Shown here: piece by piece, positions 33,554 to 40,829 of the stretch
Layout: each line of letters begins with the position of its first letter
Position numbering within the stretch: the stretch's first letter is position 1
Origin: Ardenticatena maritima
GTDB taxonomy: Bacteria > Chloroflexota > Anaerolineae > Ardenticatenales > Ardenticatenaceae
Assembly: GCF_001306175.1 (NCBI RefSeq)
Contig: NZ_LGKN01000005.1
Location: forward strand, 372,001-436,000
Length of the DNA stretch: 64,000 nt
Direction: 5' to 3'
Program-made: the position numbers and the translations under genes
Notes under the pieces: model-generated
Told to the model about the DNA's origin: nothing
Database searches by the model: none
The model's input: only the letters and a program-made list of their open reading frames with translations

Positions 33554-34905
33554 TTGCGACGTTGTTGGTGCTGGGGTTGCCGCTTTTTGCCGCACCGCTC
33601 GCGTACCTCCTCCGCCGTCAAGAAGTGCTGGCGGCTGGCATTGTGATTGTCACACTCGCCGTCCACACCTTCTTGTTGTGGAACTATCCGCCGGCTACGT
33701 TTGACGTGCTGGGGCGCACGTTGGCGCTGGGGCGCACAGGGCGCGTGTTTCTCATCAGCGCCAACGTTTGGGTGATTGGCGCGACACTCTACACACTGCG
33801 CATCTCCCAAGGCTGGAGCATCTACCCCTTCTGGCTGGTTGTGCAGGCGCTGTTCACGGGCGTCTTCCTGTTTCAGGATTTCGTGTTGCGCATGCTGGTT
33901 TTCAAAAGCGCCTGGTTGCTGGCGATTTTGCTCATTCAAAGCGGCACCATGGAACGCACTCGTGCGGCGACCCGCATGCTCATCGTGATTATGCTGGCGA
34001 CGCCGGTTCTTCTTGCGGGGGGGCTTCTGGTCGGGCGCATCAGCACCGACGCGGCGGACTTGTCGCTTGCACCGGCTGCGGGCACACTTTTGGCGCTGGG
34101 CACCGCGCTGATTCTGGCAATTTTCCCCTTTCACGCCTGGGTGCCGCAAGCCACGGAAGACGGTCCCCCGCTCGTCACAGCATGGGTGGTCGGGTTGTTT
34201 GGCACGGTCTTCCTCATGACATTGGTAGAACTGCTCGCCCAAAACCCATGGGTGCTGACCTTCGGAGGCATGAGCACGTTATTGCGGGGGGCGGGATTTA
34301 TCCTTGCCATCAGCGGCGGGCTGTTTGCGTTCAGTGAAACGCATCTGGGGCGTCTGTGGGCGTACAGCATTCTCGCCGACCAGGGCTACATTTTGTTGGC
34401 GCTGAGCCTGGGGGGCGCAAGCGGCTTGCGCATCGTGCTCTTCCTGCTTGGGGCACGCCTGCTGGCGCTCTTGCTGAGCGGAATGGCAATTGCCACCATT
34501 CGCTACCGCCTTACCTCCCTCGAATTTGACGCCCTGCCAGGTACGGCGCAACGCCTGCCGCTGACGTACCTGGCGCTCCTGGGTGGGGGGCTTTCGTTCT
34601 TTGGATTACCGCTCTCCGCCGGCTTTGCGGGGCACTGGATGACGTTGCGCGCCATTTTCCCGGACGCTTCCATCTGGTTTTGGGGCACCCTTGCCGCCAC
34701 CTTGTTGGGCGTGCTGGGGTATGTGCGCGCGCTCCATGTGGCGGTGCGCCTTGACCATGATGGCGCTGCCATCACAGACCCCGAACCGCTTCCTGTTGCC
34801 ATTCTCATGTTGGGCGTTGTGGCGCTCTCATCGCTGATTGCCCTCGCGCCACAAACTCTCTTGCCCCTCATCCAATTTGTGCTGGAAGCCTTGCGGAGCG
34901 CCTAG
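33550..34905 (+). CDS. Complex I/hydrogenase-4 antiporter-type membrane subunit (NuoN, HyfF-like)
   Basis: A 451-residue protein with about 13 helices. The signature region reads LILAIFPFHAWVPQATEDGPPLVTAWVVGLFG; the position of the TM7 Lys (seven residues before the His) is Ile 188, and the next helix has no Lys. The helix that should bear the conserved TM5 Glu has FVLRMLVFKSAWLL instead. It overlaps the HyfE-like gene by 4 bp (ATGA), indicating translational coupling. It probably forms a membrane complex with the two upstream products, but its ability to pump ions by the canonical route is doubtful. Confidence 0.82.
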   Translation: MIATLLVLGLPLFAAPLAYLLRRQEVLAAGIVIVTLAVHTFLLWNYPPATFDVLGRTLALGRTGRVFLISANVWVIGATLYTLRISQGWSIYPFWLVVQALFTGVFLFQDFVLRMLVFKSAWLLAILLIQSGTMERTRAATRMLIVIMLATPVLLAGGLLVGRISTDAADLSLAPAAGTLLALGTALILAIFPFHAWVPQATEDGPPLVTAWVVGLFGTVFLMTLVELLAQNPWVLTFGGMSTLLRGAGFILAISGGLFAFSETHLGRLWAYSILADQGYILLALSLGGASGLRIVLFLLGARLLALLLSGMAIATIRYRLTSLEFDALPGTAQRLPLTYLALLGGGLSFFGLPLSAGFAGHWMTLRAIFPDASIWFWGTLAATLLGVLGYVRALHVAVRLDHDGAAITDPEPLPVAILMLGVVALSSLIALAPQTLLPLIQFVLEALRSA

Positions 34906-34998
34906 TCGGCCGCGCTCATGCCGCAATGCTGTGAGCCGTTTCAGCCTTGTTTTATACAAAAAATTGCACATTTTTAGTACATCTTTGTTACAATTTGC

Positions 34999-35028
34999 TT
35001 GACGCCGCCTTTTGCCTTGTGCTATCAT
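34999..35028 (+). promoter_or_regulatory. Promoter of the LysM lipoprotein gene
   Basis: TTGACG (34999-35004), 18-bp spacer, TATCAT (35023-35028), extended to TGTGCTATCATTGCAC (35018-35033). The same 16-mer, with one change, lies at 38542. Confidence 0.65.
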
Positions 35029-35080
35029 TGCACTTGTCTGACAGAATGAGGAATGGCTGTTGACGCCAGGAGGAGATTGC

Positions 35081-35824
35081 ATGAAGTCATTTCGGATATT
35101 TCTGCTTATCGCACTGCTGAGCCTGTTCACCCTCACGGCATGTGAACGCCAGCGCGAAGAGGTTGTCGGTGATCTCGTTCCTGCTGAAACAACGCAGGAA
35201 GAAGGCGCAACCGAAGAGACAACAGAGGGCGCAACCGCAGAAACGCCACCAACGCAAGAAGGCGAAGTGGCCGCCTCCGTTGAAGAACCCACCCAATCCA
35301 CCGAAGAAACCGTGATTGAAGTGGGCGAAGCAAGCCCGACCCCAGAAGCCGAAGAAGCGGCAGAGCCCACACCTGAACCGGAAGCGACCGAAGTCGCCGT
35401 CACTGAACCGACGCCGACACCTGAAGCCGCCGCTGCGGAAGAACAGCCCGCGGAAACGACCCAGCCGGAAGAAGAAGCGGCCACCGGGCCACGTGTGCAT
35501 ATTGTGCAAGAAGGCGAATGGCTCTACGCCATCGCTCGTACCTACGGCGTCTCGCCGGACGCTATCATCGCCGCCAACAACCTGCAACCACCCTACACCG
35601 TCTATCCGGGGCAAGAACTGATCATCCCTGAAGCGACCAGCGATGAAACACAAACCGGCGATACCACCAGCGAGCAGCGCATCCACGTTGTGCAAGAAGG
35701 CGAATGGCTCTACGCCATCGCTCGCACCTACGGCGTCTCACCGGACGCTATCATCGCCGCCAACAACCTGCAACCACCCTACACCGTCTATCCGGGGCAG
35801 AAACTGATCATCCCAACCCCCTGA
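35081..35824 (+). CDS. Lipoprotein with acidic Pro/Thr linker and two LysM domains
   Basis: A 247-residue lipoprotein: signal peptide MKSFRIFLLIALLSLFTLTAC (lipobox Cys 21), a Glu/Thr/Pro/Ala-rich stalk (about 25-135), then two LysM domains of about 45 residues starting HIVQEGEWLYAIARTYGVSP and HVVQEGEWLYAIARTYGVSP. LysM domains bind N-acetylglucosamine-containing glycans, so the protein probably ties the membrane to the cell wall. The two modules are nearly identical even in DNA, implying recent duplication. The ATG at 35081 follows AGGAGGAG. A promoter and terminator make it a single-gene unit. Confidence 0.9.
   Translation: MKSFRIFLLIALLSLFTLTACERQREEVVGDLVPAETTQEEGATEETTEGATAETPPTQEGEVAASVEEPTQSTEETVIEVGEASPTPEAEEAAEPTPEPEATEVAVTEPTPTPEAAAAEEQPAETTQPEEEAATGPRVHIVQEGEWLYAIARTYGVSPDAIIAANNLQPPYTVYPGQELIIPEATSDETQTGDTTSEQRIHVVQEGEWLYAIARTYGVSPDAIIAANNLQPPYTVYPGQKLIIPTP
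35502..35816 (+). repeat. Tandem near-identical LysM-coding repeat
   Basis: Segments 35502-35630 and 35688-35816 are 129 bp each, offset by 186 bp (62 codons), and differ at only about four bases by eye. They encode the two LysM domains. Confidence 0.85.
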
Positions 35825-35842
35825 TGAAGCCAGCAAAACGCC

Positions 35843-35875
35843 AAGCACTCTCCCATGTGGAGAGTGCTTTTTTTG
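35843..35875 (+). terminator. Terminator after the LysM lipoprotein gene
   Basis: AAGCACTCTCC (35843-35853) and GGAGAGTGCTT (35859-35869), loop CATGT, then a long T run. Confidence 0.88.
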
Positions 35876-35904
35876 TTTCGTGCGGTTTTTCATTGCCGCA
35901 GGCT

Positions 35905-35915
35905 TGTGCTAGCAT
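35905..35915 (+). promoter_or_regulatory. Extended -10 element upstream of the zinc-finger-like gene
   Basis: TGTGCTAGCAT, matching the TGTGCTANNAT pattern of other promoters in the window; no clear -35. Confidence 0.4.
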
Positions 35916-35947
35916 GCGCCCATCTCAAAGAGGAAGGAGGGGCGCAT

Positions 35948-36289
35948 ATGGAAACGTGTTTCATTTGTGAAGAGAAACAAGTTGAACAGCCCAATCCAGC
36001 CAATGCTGAATGCAGTGAATGCGGGCGCTATGCCTGCTACGACCATATGATTCGCGTTCAACGTGGTGAATTCCTGTGCCTGGTATGCTACGAAAACAAC
36101 GAGGAATTTTACCGCGAACATCGGCGGCTCATTCAGCGCCCACGCTACAATGTGCCGCGTAATCCCGAAGAAGACCCCAACAAAAACCGCAGTTATGCCC
36201 GCCCACTTGAAGAAAACAATCAATCTCATCAGCAAGAGAAAGGGGCACGTGGGCTTCTGGCACGCTTGCGGGCGCGCTTGGGTATGTAG
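35948..36289 (+). CDS. Small cysteine-rich, probable zinc-binding protein
   Basis: A 113-residue protein. The first half carries METCFICEEK, AECSECGRYACYDH and EFLCLVCYEN, i.e. CxxC, CxxCxxxxCxxH and CxxC groups that could hold two zinc ions, like a B-box or treble-clef domain. The second half is charged, ends in RGLLARLRARLGM (amphipathic) and lacks membrane helices. I do not recognise a named family. The ATG at 35948 follows GGAGGGGCG. It stands between terminators as a single-gene unit. Confidence 0.75.
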   Translation: METCFICEEKQVEQPNPANAECSECGRYACYDHMIRVQRGEFLCLVCYENNEEFYREHRRLIQRPRYNVPRNPEEDPNKNRSYARPLEENNQSHQQEKGARGLLARLRARLGM

Positions 36290-36315
36290 GACTTCATCGG
36301 CGGTCTGGTTTCAAC

Positions 36316-36348
36316 AACAGGCGTGTCACTCTGTGCACGCCTGTTTCG
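36316..36348 (+). terminator. Probable terminator after the zinc-binding protein gene
   Basis: AACAGGCGTG (36316-36325) and CACGCCTGTT (36336-36345) form a 10-bp stem followed by a short T run. Confidence 0.55.
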
Positions 36349-36395
36349 CTTGCTTGCATGGCTCACATTGTCAACTAACCCGGCGAGGCTGACAC

Positions 36396-37328
36396 ATGCA
36401 AACGCTCTCTCCGCAGCGCCATCCTCCCTTTCCGCCCATTCTGGCATTGCTGGTAGGCGTTGTCGCCGTCTCAACCGGCGCCATTTTCATTCGCCTGGCA
36501 GATGAAGCCCCCGCCCTGGTGATTGCCGCCTACCGTGTCGGGCTTGCGGTTCTCATCTTGTTGCCCATCGCCTGGTGGCGCGCACGCGACGAACTCCGCC
36601 GCCTGGCATGGCAAGACATTCGCCTGGCATTGCTGGCGGGCGTGTTTCTGGCCATCCACTTCATCACGTGGGTCTCTTCGCTCGACTACACGACGGTTGC
36701 CAGCAGCGTCGTGCTTGTCAACACCAACCCACTCTGGGTGGCGCTACTCACGCCTTTTATCAGCCACGACCGCCTTTCGCGGCGCGCCATTTTCGGCATC
36801 GTTGTGAGCGTCATTGGGGGCGTCATCGTCGGCATGGGCGACTTTGCGGTTGGCGGCAAAGCGCTGTGGGGCGATATCCTCGCCATCTTGGGGAGCATCA
36901 GCGCCGCGCTCTACATCCTGATGGGGCGACGTTTGCGCCAACATCTCTCGCTTCTCGTCTACGTAACGCTCTGCTATGGTATGGCCGCTGTGCTTTTGTG
37001 GGCGCTGGTGCTCATACTGGGCTATCCCATCACCGGTTATCAGCCGGCTACGTATGGGTGGTTTCTGGCTATGGCGCTTGTGCCACAATTGATTGGGCAC
37101 AGCGCCTACAACTGGGCGCTTGAATGGTTCAGCGCCGGTGTGATAGCCGTCAGCCTCTTGGGCGAACCCATCGGGAGCACCCTGCTGGCTTACTTCATTC
37201 TGGGCGAAGCGGTTACCATCCCGAAAATTATCGGCGGCGCTTTTATCCTGGGCGGCATTTACATCGTCACCCGTGCCGAGCCGGAGGAATTGGTTGAAGA
37301 CATCGCCCACGCACAAGGAGTTGACTAA
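36396..37328 (+). CDS. EamA/DMT-family metabolite transporter
   Basis: A 310-residue inner-membrane protein with ten predicted helices in two EamA repeats. Typical marks are AVSTGAIFIRLADEAPALVIAAYRVGLAVLIL in the first repeat and the pattern LVPQLIGHSAYNWALEWFSAGVIAVSLLGEPIGSTLLAYFILGE in the second, where the final Glu-containing stretch is conserved. The family exports or imports drugs, amino acids or nucleotide metabolites; the substrate is not predictable. The next gene begins 3 bp after its stop, so they are co-transcribed. Confidence 0.9.
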   Translation: MQTLSPQRHPPFPPILALLVGVVAVSTGAIFIRLADEAPALVIAAYRVGLAVLILLPIAWWRARDELRRLAWQDIRLALLAGVFLAIHFITWVSSLDYTTVASSVVLVNTNPLWVALLTPFISHDRLSRRAIFGIVVSVIGGVIVGMGDFAVGGKALWGDILAILGSISAALYILMGRRLRQHLSLLVYVTLCYGMAAVLLWALVLILGYPITGYQPATYGWFLAMALVPQLIGHSAYNWALEWFSAGVIAVSLLGEPIGSTLLAYFILGEAVTIPKIIGGAFILGGIYIVTRAEPEELVEDIAHAQGVD

Positions 37329-37331
37329 ACC

Positions 37332-38012
37332 ATGCACAGCCCGCACACACCAACCGACATATGGCTGATTCGCCACGGGGAAACAGAAGCAAACGCCAGT
37401 GGTCGCTTGCAAGGGCAAACCGATACGCCCCTTTCCGCACGCGGGCGCGACCAGGCGGCACAACTGGCGGCACGGTTGGCGCGTCTTGCGCGCCATGCGC
37501 CATTTGCCGCGCTGTACACCAGCGACTTGCAACGTGCCGCACAGACCGCTGCGATAATCGGGCAGGCGTTAGGGCTTGAACCCCACCCGGACAGCCGCCT
37601 GCGCGAAGGGGATTTAGGCGCATGGACGGGGAAAACCTTTGAGGAAGTCCGCCGAGCGTTTCCCGAAGAATGCGCCTACATACAACGCACCAATGACCCT
37701 CACCATCCGCGGGGTGGTGGAGAATCCTACGTGCAAATGCAAACGCGCATTGTGGCGGCAATAAACGAGTACGCCGCCCGCCACCCGGGCGAGCGTATCC
37801 TTGTGGTCTCGCATGGCGGCGTGCTGCGCACGTACCTGGCGCACGTTCTCCACCTTCCACTTGAACACGCCTGGCGTTTGCATCTAGGCAACACGGGCAT
37901 CTCGCGCGTGGTCTTCAAAACACGCCCCAGTACCGCCGGCATGACGCCCGGCATGCTCATGTGTCTCAACGACATGGCGCATCTGGAACCCGAAGAAAAA
38001 GAGCACGTTTGA
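37332..38012 (+). CDS. Histidine phosphatase family protein (phosphoglycerate mutase-like)
   Basis: A 226-residue phosphatase of the branch including cobC and GpmB. The catalytic motif is IWLIRHGETEANASGRLQG (RHGE). Further marks are TPLSARGRDQA, TSDLQRAAQTAAIIG, LREGDLGAWTGKTFEE and the second His in LVVSHGGVLRTYLAHVL. The substrate is not fixed; no cobalamin genes are near. Third in position of a run EamA transporter-phosphatase-cupin with very short gaps. Confidence 0.9.
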   Translation: MHSPHTPTDIWLIRHGETEANASGRLQGQTDTPLSARGRDQAAQLAARLARLARHAPFAALYTSDLQRAAQTAAIIGQALGLEPHPDSRLREGDLGAWTGKTFEEVRRAFPEECAYIQRTNDPHHPRGGGESYVQMQTRIVAAINEYAARHPGERILVVSHGGVLRTYLAHVLHLPLEHAWRLHLGNTGISRVVFKTRPSTAGMTPGMLMCLNDMAHLEPEEKEHV

Positions 38013-38026
38013 GGCAAAAATCTCTT

Positions 38027-38413
38027 ATGGAAATTATCAACGTTTTTGATACACGTATCCCTTGGGGAACATCAGCGCACCATATCGCAACGCGCTTCAA
38101 AGATTTAGGTGTCGAAGGCGCCACCAACGGCGTCAAAATGCTCTTCGTTGAAATTGCACCGGGGGGGCGCATCATGCTGCACGCCCACGGAGCAGAAGTC
38201 TTTTTTGTGCTGGAAGGGCAAGGACGCTTCACCATCGAGCACGAAGAAGCCGACATCCTCCCCGGCGACCGCATTATCGTACCGCGTGGTCACATTCAAG
38301 GCGTCACCAATACCGGCGACGCGCCCCTGCGCCTGCTGGCTGTCCAGCCTCCGAGCGGCTGGCGCTTTCTCTTCTGGCATGTGCGCGCGCTTCTGCGCCG
38401 CCTATGGCGTTGA
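38027..38413 (+). CDS. Cupin-domain protein
   Basis: A 128-residue single-domain cupin. Motif 1 is IMLHAHGAEVFFVLEGQGRF (HxH, then E in the usual spacing) and motif 2 is ILPGDRIIVPRGHIQGVTNTG, so metal ligands His, His, Glu/Gln and His look present. Such proteins can be enzymes or ligand sensors. The C-terminal WRFLFWHVRALLRRLWR tail is basic and amphipathic. It starts 14 bp after the phosphatase stop with a GAGG site 11 nt upstream, so it closes the three-gene unit. Confidence 0.82.
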   Translation: MEIINVFDTRIPWGTSAHHIATRFKDLGVEGATNGVKMLFVEIAPGGRIMLHAHGAEVFFVLEGQGRFTIEHEEADILPGDRIIVPRGHIQGVTNTGDAPLRLLAVQPPSGWRFLFWHVRALLRRLWR

Positions 38414-38522
38414 CGCCGCCTCATCTCACCCGAGCATACACCTTCCAATGCCACAGTTCCGTTGAACACCTCACCCATCAAACGCCCTCTTCTTTCCGCC
38501 ACATGTGGAAAACATGGGTTTG

Positions 38523-38552
38523 TTGGAAAATCACTCCATCCTGTGTTATCAT
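38523..38552 (+). promoter_or_regulatory. Promoter of the PAS sensor gene
   Basis: TTGGAA (38523-38528), 18-bp spacer, TATCAT (38547-38552), within TGTGTTATCATTGCAC (38542-38557), nearly the same 16-mer as at 35018. It is 87 bp before the start codon. Confidence 0.6.
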
Positions 38553-38638
38553 TGCACATCCAACGTACTTCTCAGATATGCTCTTCCGGCACATAAGCGG
38601 CAAATGGGAAAAAGAGTATTGGTTCAAGGATCAAGACC

Positions 38639-40816
38639 ATGCGCGCGGGACGTCAGCAGGCTTCGGGCCTTCCGACATTGCAACAGCTGTTGTTCATTGC
38701 CATAGGTATCACTCTTTTGGTTTTTTTGGTGCTCGTTGGGGCAACACTCTTCTTTCCCACGCTGCCGCGAGGCTTTCTTCTCGTCCTCGACACCCTTCTC
38801 TTCTGCATAGCCTTGGTACTCTTGTTCACGTTGTACCGTTTGGTCATTGTCCCAATGCATGCGCTCGTCAAATACGTGCAAACACTCGAAAGCCGTCAAC
38901 CGGCGGCATTCGATACGCCCGCCGTGCGTGAAATGACCCTGCTCGCCGACGCCATTCAGCGCACATATCAACGCATGGCAGACCATCTTCACAAAGTTGA
39001 AGCCTACCAAGACATGATTTGGAACATGCCGCTGGGGGTCCTGCGGCTCGATACCGAAGGGCGTATTCTCTCGGCGAACGCCGCCGCCGCCACAATTGCC
39101 GGCGTCTCCTCAGCCATTGCCCTTGTTGGGCGCTCCATACACGAATTTTGGCGCGACGATGACGCCGCCGAACAATGGCGAACATCCATCGCCAATGCCA
39201 CACATCCCATCACGCTGACACCAATTGCCTGGCGTCGTGCCGATGGCACACCACGCTGGGCGCGCCTGGACATCTCGCCTGTTTTCGACGCCGAAGGAAC
39301 GCTTGTGGAACTGCTCTGTGCGCTCACCGACATCACCGAGCCGATTGAAGCCCGCGAACACCTGCGCATCGCCGAGCAACGCTACCGCTTTCTGGTGGAG
39401 TCGGCATCAGAGGGGATTTGCACCATTGACCAAGAGGGACGTATTCGGTATGCCAACGCCGCTTTTGCCGCGCTGGTTGGCATGCCTCGCGAGCAGCTTG
39501 AAGGGCTTTCCTGGAAACAACTCTGCTTTGAGGAAGATATTCCCCGCGCGTATCAACTCTGGCAACATCAATCTTCCACCGCCGAATTCCGCATACGCCG
39601 CGCCGATGGGACGGAACGCTGGGCGTACATCTCCGTCGGCGAATTGCCGGCGCCCCAACCCCATGCCGAACGCTGGATTGTGTTAGCCACCGATATTCAA
39701 GCCCAGAAAGAAGCCCGCGACGCGCTAGCACAGAGCGAAGCCTATTTCCGGGCGCTCGTCCAACATTCGCGTGATTCAATTCTGGTGCTTGACGAGCACT
39801 TACGCGTACGGTTCATGAGCGACGCCGGTTTACGCTTTTCGGGATACGCTCCGGACGAGGTCTTGGGGCAACCGCTCGAATACTTGCTGGTACCCGAAGA
39901 CCGCCCATACGCACGTGAACGCCTGCAAGAGGCCTTGCAAAACCCCGACCGCGCTGTTTCGGCAATTGCGCGATACCGACGCAAAAACGGCACCGTGCGC
40001 ACCCTTGCATGCATCGCTACCAATCTGCTGCACAACCCCATCGTGCGCGGTATCGTCATCAATGCGCATGACATTCACGACTACGTGCTCTTGCAGCAAG
40101 AACTCGAACGCGCTCTGCAAAACGCTTCCAGCGATCAATGGTTTGAAAGCCATCTCCTCGCAATGGCGAGCGAATTTACCAAACCACTGCATCGTATTGC
40201 CAACAACCTCAATCACGTGCTGACGGATAGCGAACTGGGAACATCGCACACCCAGGCGATAGAAGACGCCTTGGAGACCACACGCACACTCCACACGCTC
40301 GTAGATGAGATGGTGCGCTCGGCAATCATCGTTGCCCAAGATACCGCTTTCACCGAAGTGGACCTGAACGAACTCGTCCAGGCGATCTTGAAGGCACTTG
40401 CGCCGCTCATTCAAACCTATCAAACCACCGTCATTCTGGACGAATTGCCGCGCGTTCAGGGGCACCCCGCCCAGCTTTCTCTGCTTTTCCAGGCGCTCCT
40501 TGAATACAGCATCCAACATACCAACACGTCAACGCCGTTGCTGCGCCTTTCAGCCGAACGCGACGACGAAATGTGGAAAATTGCCATCTACAGCAGCGGA
40601 ACAAGCATTGCCCCCGAAAATATGGCGCGTTTATTCACGTCGTTACTCACCCAGGAAACAGACCTGACGCCAGGCACGCGTTTGCGTTTTGTGAGTTGCC
40701 GCCATATTGTTGAGCGCCACGCGGGACGTATCTGGGCGCACACAGAACCCGATAGAGGCACAACTTTTTACTTTACGTTGCCAACCGCCTCCCCATCAAA
40801 CACCAATGACGCATAA
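38639..40816 (+). CDS. Membrane PAS sensor with a degenerate histidine-kinase core (pseudokinase)
   Basis: A 725-residue protein. Two N-terminal helices (about 15-35 and 45-67), a HAMP-like or coiled segment, then three PAS domains (starts near 120, 245 and 365), each ending in typical phrases such as LVELLCALTDITEP. The C-terminal third has the layout of HisKA plus ATPase domains but key residues are missing: the H-box reads MASEFTKPLHRI with Ser 511 where His is expected; the N-box reads ALLEYSIQHT without its Asn residues; G1 reads SSGTSIAPE (Asp lost); G2 reads PGTRLRF instead of GTGLGL. Flanking framework such as ERHAGRIWAHTEPDRGTTFYFTLP is kept. It probably signals by conformation. The HD-GYP gene starts 13 bp after its stop. 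Confidence 0.88.
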   Translation: MRAGRQQASGLPTLQQLLFIAIGITLLVFLVLVGATLFFPTLPRGFLLVLDTLLFCIALVLLFTLYRLVIVPMHALVKYVQTLESRQPAAFDTPAVREMTLLADAIQRTYQRMADHLHKVEAYQDMIWNMPLGVLRLDTEGRILSANAAAATIAGVSSAIALVGRSIHEFWRDDDAAEQWRTSIANATHPITLTPIAWRRADGTPRWARLDISPVFDAEGTLVELLCALTDITEPIEAREHLRIAEQRYRFLVESASEGICTIDQEGRIRYANAAFAALVGMPREQLEGLSWKQLCFEEDIPRAYQLWQHQSSTAEFRIRRADGTERWAYISVGELPAPQPHAERWIVLATDIQAQKEARDALAQSEAYFRALVQHSRDSILVLDEHLRVRFMSDAGLRFSGYAPDEVLGQPLEYLLVPEDRPYARERLQEALQNPDRAVSAIARYRRKNGTVRTLACIATNLLHNPIVRGIVINAHDIHDYVLLQQELERALQNASSDQWFESHLLAMASEFTKPLHRIANNLNHVLTDSELGTSHTQAIEDALETTRTLHTLVDEMVRSAIIVAQDTAFTEVDLNELVQAILKALAPLIQTYQTTVILDELPRVQGHPAQLSLLFQALLEYSIQHTNTSTPLLRLSAERDDEMWKIAIYSSGTSIAPENMARLFTSLLTQETDLTPGTRLRFVSCRHIVERHAGRIWAHTEPDRGTTFYFTLPTASPSNTNDA

Positions 40817-40829
40817 GGAGCGGCACGTC

